From NCBI GenBank assembly GCA_037179385.1, contig CM074179.1, forward strand, positions 75,319,719-75,383,718: 64,000 bases of DNA, written 5' to 3'. The position numbers and the translations under genes are program-made. Positions 39,101 to 48,100 of this stretch are shown here, piece after piece. The notes under the pieces were generated by a model. The model worked only from the letters and a program-made list of their open reading frames with translations. It was not told where the DNA came from and searched no databases. The stretch's first letter is position 1; every line of letters starts with the position of its first letter. Origin of the DNA: Holothuria scabra (taxonomy: Eukaryota > Echinodermata > Holothuroidea > Aspidochirotida > Holothuriidae).

Positions 39101-42100
39101 GCAGCTGGATTAATTCCACCTCGACTGTCAATGAAAAACATATATGGACATAAGTAAAGTTTTCCATTAATGACACACAGTAATAAACACAACAAAACAC
39201 TCTACATAGTTGCCCCAATAAGTTGCACACATAGTCAGGATTTTGTTATGGGAGGGTTTTGAGGGAGTGTGATAAGATGGTGGTCTAAAGAAAAGGGTTC
39301 TTGCACCACTTAGAGCATTTGGAAAACTGCCTGGCAACTGGCCAATATGGTGAAGCAATGAAGGGAGAAGTCCTTCAAATGCTGATACCAAAGTCCAAAT
39401 TTAGGACAAACTATAAAACATGTTTACCAAGATGACCTTTATGATTCAAAGTGTGGCTTCCTGATCTTAACAGGCAAGAGCAGTTGCCCTTATCTTATTT
39501 TGAAGCAACAGGTAACTCACAATTTTCTTGCTATATCTCTTTAAAACATCTGTCATGGGGCCAATCCATGCTAAGTGGTCCTGATAAGGTAAAATTAGAA
39601 ATCATCACTAGGTGCCTCATCTCAACTCTACAGATTAGTATCCCTTCCAGGCTAGCACTTCACAGGAACCAATCATTAAAAAAAAGAGAATGGTTGACTA
39701 AAATACTTCAAGATGGGGTGACCGCATTTTCCTCAAAACTTTTAAAAATATAAGTGAAATGTTATTCAATGAATGCATTCTGTGTTATTATCACTTCCTA
39801 CAAACACATTTAACCGGTGCTATTGTCGAGTGGATATATGTCAAGTGGGTAAATGGGGTGGCATTTTAAGCGATGAAGCCTTGCAACCAGGAGGTCTGGA
39901 TTTCAATTCCTGGCGGGGTCAAAGTAAGGGGGGTTATTTTGTCCAAGAGCAATCTATCTTTTTCCCATCTGACAGGCACGAGCCTGGCATTTCCAAAAAA
40001 TGAGGAAAATTCACCGCCGGCGGGTCACAGCCCCCCTCAGCCCCACCATGGTTGGGGCTGAGGTGAGAAAATTTTGAAATTTTGGAACCTTGGATTACAG
40101 GGAATGCACTCTAAAACACAACATTTTTGTTAGCGTTGCCTTGTAGCCTGTGCTTAATTTGTCACCTCATTGATCTGCTCAGGTAGCCTAAGTGGTTAAG
40201 ATTTCCTAGTGGGCTAACTTTTTCTTGGGCTAATTAGTGACTGTAATATTACCAGCAAAATGTTCATTAATTCAATTTAAAAGCCAGGCCAACAAGACTA
40301 GGCCTAGCGTTGCTCAGTGCTTACTACTAATACTAAGTAATAGGCCTACTACTGGAGTGGGCTAACATTTGGCCTAACGTTAGGCTGGTCATATGTAAAC
40401 TAGCCTAGCCTACCCCTGTATAACCAAACGTTGGCCCAGGTTATTCTAAACGAAATCTTTTAAAAATGGATTTGATGCATATGGATAATGCAGTAACAAC
40501 AGACAGAAAGTAACACCCGATTTCTGTGCAGCCAACAGACAGACAGAGCCTACCAAACGTAACTCACTGTACAAGAAGCTAAAACTTAGTAGGCCTAACG
40601 TTACAGTGTTAGGCTAGGCCTAACGTTAGTCGTTACACTACACAAGAAAGACGTCTCAGGACGATGTGTCAAACGGCATTCATATACCAAATTATTCAAA
40701 TGTTCAGTCCATTCCAGCATTGACTAACATGAGAGCCACTTGTTTTTGGCAATTTTGTCAAAGGCTACACATCGAGAATCTCTTTGATCTTGAATTGATT
40801 TGGAAATGTAACGGATGTTCCGTGCACATGCAGCAGGCATGAAGTTCAATGCGTGCAATATTGCTGTACAAGCTGTACGATACCCCGGCGGACGATCGCG
40901 AGGCCCTTACGATTCCTTGCGCGATTGCAATATCCATGCCTGCACAGTTATGTACGTTCTATAAATTTGACAACGGTCATGCATAGTAACCATCTAGGAA
41001 ATAAAGATAACTGCGAAGGTGTACACATTGCTTACATAAGCACGTACTGTACGAGCATGAGTACTATACAGTATCCGTAATCTTCCTTGTTTCAAGAGCT
41101 TCTTCTTATACAGGTTATGTCCGCGTTTTTACCCGATTTTATCCACACAAATAATTTTGATAATATACAAAAAAGCGGAACTGTAATTTTTCCGCGGAAC
41201 CGCGACTAAAAAAAAAGCGGAAATCCGCGAAAAAGAGGAAAAAGCTCATGCCTGATCTGAACTGGCCTTTCAAAAAATACCAAATTTGATCCAAATTGTT
41301 GAATTGGTTGCCACCCAAAGTGAAGTTGTAATTCATGAGCCAGTGGCTTTTCCCACATTCGTGGTTGCTTAGTGCTGTAAAACAACAGCTCTTCAAGGCC
41401 TTACTATTACATGCAACATATGTTCGGTTTTCACCTTTGACTCAAAATGCTGTCACTGCGATCCAGTCTTGATGTGCTATCTTTAGGTCCCAAAGAAGAG
41501 GGCGTCATCACCTTACCAGGACTCCTAGAAGAACTCCAGAGTCTTGAACTGGATGGCTGTCAAGTTAAGGGGAGTAATATGGTAAGGACTAAAAAGAATT
41601 TTATTCAATTTCAAAAACAGTGAAAACTTGAATGTTTTAATTTAAGTTTACTGTACATTTTCAATGGCACACAGATGCAAACTGTGATAGCATACATTAG
41701 CAAGCTTTTAGTGTCCTATTAAGATTTTTTTCGGTGGAGAATTGTTGAAGGATGTCCTATCTGCAGGCCTCAAATTTAACAGTGGCCACGGCGGCCACTG
41801 CTGTCATACATTTTCTTTTTGCTGTGATGCCCTGGTAAACTGATTAAATTTCACAGCCAAAGTTGTCGACCTGCCCCTAAGCATATGGCCGCCATACCCT
41901 CAGACCTACAGTAATTGTGAAGTTCTAACTCATCACTAAAATGCATGTTATACATATTTGGTGAACATACATAGAAACCCAAACTCATAAAACTCAGTGC
42001 TTAAACCTGCATAAAAAATGCTATTTTTTTAATTCTGTCAGTTTTAACAACGAGACATACTGTACGTAGGTCTTCCAATGCAGCATTATACAAAATATGT

Positions 42101-45100
42101 AATGTAGCCTTCTCCGCAGTTGCATGCCAAAATACCACAGAAAATCTACGTAAAAAGCACCATGATTGGTTCAACATTAACCAGCCAATCACAACTAGCA
42201 ATACGGTCAAAGGAAGTTTACTGTGTAAAAATTCCTGCATTGAGATCCAATACATCGATCATGTGCATACTGTACTCTACTGTGGTGGGAGACTTTCATT
42301 TCTTTTGCTGCATGTGGATACTGACTGTGGCTCTCTGTTACAGTCTGGGTTGGGTTCGTTTGTTTCTCAGGGTCTGTTTATATGTACTTAAAAAGCTCAC
42401 ACTTCACGCTGTTGTCTCATGTTATTTCTGTAAGCAATGCAATTCGTTCTGTTTTGTATGATACAAATAATATTGTGAATGTAGTATTTAAACAAAATCA
42501 GTCTGTACCTGAAGTTGAGTCTTTCGAAATGCACTTTTGATCTGGGCACCTCCAATTTGAAATTGATATCAAAGTACATTGGAACAAGAGAGTTTTCAGA
42601 GGCCCTGATAGCAAAGCCCTTTGAGTCTAAGACTGCACAGTAAGTTCCACAATTGGGAACCGTCTGAGAGGCAATCCGTGCATCTAAGCCGTGGGAGCTC
42701 AAGTTAACAAATATCTCTTGAGTTGGTGTTTGCTAAATTTGCTATGTTTAGGAATTGCCATCGTGCCCTTACTAAAATTTGAAAAAGGCCGTAATGCCCT
42801 GACTAATGGCCTTGATGCCCTCAAAAATGGAAAATAAATGAAGGCCAAATAGTCGTGCCCCTTGAGATCTACAGTTCGAGGCCTGTATCTGTGACTAAAG
42901 TCTTATCAGGGGAAAGAGAATTCACTGAGCAAGGAAATTCGAATTGGACTAAATTTTTTCATTTGAACTGATGAATGGCTGGAGTCACTGCACCGAAATC
43001 TCCTGGTCATCAGACCTCTCAGTTGGCCATATGTACTAAAATACAATTTGGGGCCGGAAGTCGAGGAAGAGCCAGAGCTAATGACATCATTGAAATCACT
43101 CTATAGTAAAGACTCATTAGGGCCTACTATTATCTATCAAAGGGCTCCAGGAATAAAAGTAGGGCTGTGAACGTTTAGGAAAATAACTAAACGTTTAACC
43201 TCAAAAATTTGCGATCATTTAGCGATTACCTTATCACAAAAAAAAAAATTTCAGTATGTAGTGATGGATACTAAATGTCATGCAGAAGTAATAACAGTTG
43301 TTATCTGGCATGGTAAAATCAAATTTCTCTGAAACTTTGAACCCTACATGGTTCAAATTTGCCCAGAATGTTCCATATTTAACAAAATCCAGGGATCATC
43401 AGAGTATACTGTAGAAATGGACAAAGAATTGTCAGAAAAAGGTTTTGCGATTAATTGCTTGTAGCTTTGTACTAAACGTTTATTCCACATGCGATCGTTT
43501 AGCGATTAATCGCTACATGTTCACAGCCCTAAATAAAAATGCTGTTAAAATGTCTTTGAACACAGATGGAAATATTACCTGAATTTAGTCTTTGTAAGAT
43601 ATACTAAAATAGATATGCTAAAATTCCCTGATTCTCCCAGGACCTTTTAAAAACTGTTATTTTTTCTTGGCTTTCCTAACCTGTAAACTCAATATCCAGT
43701 TTTCCCTGACTTCCCAGGATTTCCAGGACCTGTAAAAACCCCACAATATATACTTGCTTAAGAAAACTTACAGAATGTCCAGGATCTCCCATTAAGTAGC
43801 CAGGAAGGACTCCAGATGAGGGCTGACTGACAGGATGAGAGAGAAGAGACTGGTGTAGGTTCTGACCCTGAGGAGGGGACCCTAGTGCCATGGGTTCTGC
43901 TCCTGGTGATGATGGACCTGGAGAATAAAATTTGAGTGAGCATTTTAATAAAGCCAAGTGACCATTTATAACTGATGTAATTCATACTGTACATGATGCT
44001 ATCTCTTGAAACAAAATATTTATCATCTTGAATGTTTTACTGACAACACCATCTACCAATACCAAAAACACTCATCTGTTATCGGAGTCCTCAAAGGGCT
44101 TAGCTGGAAATGAAAGATACATTACGCACTTGAGTTTCAAACAGATCTTTTTTTTACATGAAAACTTTATTTAATAACTTCCATTTTGTCTGCTGTTAAA
44201 AGGTATTTAAGGTCATTTGAATTTTTTTTATTGAAATGTCACAGAGACTTGTAAATACCTTAAGAAGGTGGGTAGTGGACGGGAACATCTGATACTTGAT
44301 AGTTGGAAGGGTTTTCCCTGGGATTTTGAGAGTGTGAGGGGATGTCAAAATTTGATGCTGAAGGAGCCATGGGATTCCAGAGTGCTCCCTACTTTGGACA
44401 GGGGCCACCTTTGGGCCCCTGGTTGGGTCCAAAAGCATCCCTTTGGGGACTGAGGAGTCAAGGCGAAGCTACCAGAAGCTTGCATTTAGAGATACCAAAA
44501 TGGCCATCTGCTATGGTTTTGTGTGAAAGCTTGGACTTGCTCAAGTACATTCCCATATTTTGCAAGAAAGTTGAAATATTTTTAAAATAGGGCAAGGTAA
44601 GGTCAAAATCACTTCATGTATTTCAGTAATATGATATTGTTTCCCATTCAAGTTAAACTTTTGCGTAAAATATCCCAGAGTCATAGTCAAATCAGATGAT
44701 TTTTAGGTTCACGGCGGCCATCTTGGTGCACCTTTTTTGTCCCAGTCAGTGGCGACCATCAACAGATAGGACGTACACGTTACATGCTCTGTCCATGTAT
44801 ATAAGTCCGTGGTTAAAGTTCACTACCACAGGACAATGCTTATACTGAGCAAAATGGGTCAAATATCAATCCAATAGTTACAGGAAAAAAAGGGTCTTTT
44901 GGCAGGCTTATGCTGAAATTGCTGAATGTGTGAACAATTCTTTACAGCACTGAATATCATATACCTATACTTAGTCTTACGTAAATGCATAGTATATTAA
45001 AGCCTATAGTGAGAATGTCACTTGTAAAGACGTCAGCACGGCAGTAACAAGTGTTGCACTGAATAGCAAAAGACATTGATTATGTTTGAAACTTGTAGGA

Positions 45101-48100
45101 GAAGTTGATAAAATCTTCATTTCACACAGGTACCACTGATATTACATTCCATTCCATTACTTTCTGCCCCCAAAAGGATGTTTTCTGCTGAAAATTAAAA
45201 GGGCAAAAAAACACAGTTTTTGATGGGCGGAAAGTAACGATGGCAAAAACTAACATAATCTTAGGCTAATGGGATCCATTAGTCTCCACCCTTGGTAGTT
45301 TCTGCCCGTGTTTGAACTTACATGTGTTAAAGACAACTTTTAATTTTAATTTTCATATTCAAGTTTAAGATAACAATAAAATTTGTGGGTACTGGATAGG
45401 TCTAAAACTTTTTCAGCATCCTTGTTGAAAAGAATGAATTGTATGATGTTTTCATAAACATCACGTATAGGCCTAGTCACAGTCTTCTATTTGTTTTGTT
45501 TAAGTAGTCCATGTGCCTATAGGCAGGCTTGTGCTTAATGTGTGCACAATTGTTCACAGCACTGAATGTGGCATACCGGTAGAGGCACCAGAATTCAACC
45601 CCCCTCCAGTATTCAACCCCCTAAGAAATAATTCTCCATTTTCCAGTGAACTAAGGCTTCATCCCACATAAAATTATACCAAAGGTGAAAAGTTAAACAA
45701 CTTCTCTGCTTAATTGCCATCCACTTCTGTGAAACTGGTTTGCAGATAAATACCTTTTGGAGATATTTGTATGCGAGAATTTGGGGAATTTTTTGGAAAA
45801 TAGCTATTCTTAAAAGGTCATGTAAGGCAAGATGGTTAAAATCAAAGGAATGTTATTTTCTGTCATCCATTTACAAAGAGACTAGTTTAAGAAATAATGA
45901 AATGTCAAGGCTAATATTTCATCATTGTAGCAATTTATAAACAAATTTTAGGACCATAGTGAAATTACGGAAAATTTGGAGGGAAATTTGAAGAGGGGTG
46001 AATACCGCAATCTTTATCTGCTACCCAGTATTTAACCCCCCCCCCCCCCCGGTACATTTATGGAACCAAAGATGTTGTGAATGAAATCCAGTAGGATTTT
46101 CTGGTCATTTTTTAAAGAAGTCACTATTGTTTAGTTATTTAGCATAGTTCTGTAAAAATATTCTGGGTCTTTTAGAAAATATTGTAGAATCAATAATTTT
46201 GCACTGAAATGTGTGTTATTTACCCCTACTGACCTAATAAAAGCAAACAGACATAACAGCATGGTGAAATTTCCCTCTAAACTGCATCAAAAAGTTGGTC
46301 AAGAATCAAATACTGAACAAAAGTAGTGAAGGTAATTTATATTTCCATCCTGTTACCATTTTATGTAAATTGTTCTTTATTAAATAACTTTTGGGGGTAT
46401 AATGATTGGGAGGTTGAATACTGGACCCCAAAATTGAATACTAGTGACAGGGGGTTGAATACTGGGAAGGCAAATCCAAACTTTTAAGATGAGCTATTTC
46501 TGAAAGAAAAGACTAAATCCAATATTTTTTTATGGTAACATGTTAGCCATCATAATATCTAACAAAAACATTTTGAGCCATATGATTCCACTTTACATGG
46601 GAGGAAAAATTTCAAGAAATTCCTTCCTACCTGTACATAAGTATATATTGGTATACTTTCATTTAAAAATTAAAGTCTACAGCGAGAATGTTGCTTGGAA
46701 AGACGTCAGCACAGCAGTAGTTAACCAGTGTCACACAGAGCAGCAAAAGACATCAACAATATTTAAAACTTAAAACGAAAAGTTGATAATCGTCATTTGA
46801 CAAAAGTACCAATGATATCCCATTCCATTCCATCATTTCCACCCCCAAAAAAGATGTTGGCTGACTTGGCTTTAATTGGGTTTCTGTACCCACAGTTATT
46901 GTGTTAGGGTTACGTACACATAGTAATAAGGTTAGGGTTACGTTAGTCACTGAACGTGACCGTATAATCTGTTCCTTGTAGTCACTCCGTACTACGGTCA
47001 CTGGCCTACATGTACAAAGGTAACGAAGCTTTAAGCCAAAACAACAAACTTAGCTCTAATTACGATGGTATGGTTCATAGAACAGATTTGAGTTAATATA
47101 ATGATTTTGAGCATTCTTAAACACCACTTATACCTTCTGGAATGTTTAATACCAGTAAATTCATAGTAAAAGGCAGGAAAAATGTGGTGCCATCCTTTGC
47201 AGTTACATCGACATCTTGATCGTCTGCTACAGTGCTACTGTGTTGCATGATGGGAAGGACTTCCGCTAGACAAGCTGTCGAAGACCAATTAGTAAGCGCG
47301 GCTAGTCAATACTTGTACTTCATATAGTAAGCTCTCTGTACATTACGAAATTGTACATTCACTGCGTAGGTTTCTCCGTTTTAAATGAGACCACATGACA
47401 AACACTGACTACTTCGACTGAAAAAATAATCTGCACAGGCTTAACGTTACTCGCAGAATTATCCAGCCAAAATTTCCCTCTTAAAGGTCATATTTCGTTA
47501 ACAGACTTGTGTGGAAGGTGAATGTGATGATAAAGATCACCTGTGGAAAGTTTGGTGAGAAAAGGTATCTTTTTGGGGACGTGAGGGATGCCTACTCACG
47601 CGTGAGTAGGCAAGTGAGCTGTGTTCTTGTGTATACCGGGCAAGGGCCCAGAAATGAAGTGTATAGCATAGGAACGTAATGCTGGGTCCTGTTCAAGGGC
47701 TAGGGTTACGTAGGCATAGTAAATAGGATTAGGGTTACGTACACATAGTAACAGACCTTATGCCATCTCCAGTAGTGCTTTGTGGGAAGGATTATTCTGT
47801 TACTGTTCCCATTTACAATTAGGCCTATGACACAATTATGAAAATGGCATCTCCGTGGTAACGATCTAAGAACTGTGGTCATGTACTTGGAATTATCCTT
47901 CCCAGGTTGCAGTTTTGAAGCGCCCTCTTTTTAATTGGCATAAGGTCTTAGGGTTATAGGTTACAGTTACATGTATGTTACGTCCTAAGTTAGGGCTATT
48001 TGCAATAGGCTAGTTGAACAGGATTCGGTAAAGGTAATTTATGATAGCAAATAAACATTTTAATATTATGACGACATGTGTGTTGCGGTGTGCGAGTCCG

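Noticed and set aside
41447..41623. Plus-strand ORF starting [14 protein letters not shown] with a donor-like GTAAGG after it
   Set aside because: It is the antisense of NUP35 exon 3, whose minus-strand splice sites and phases fit both neighbours exactly.
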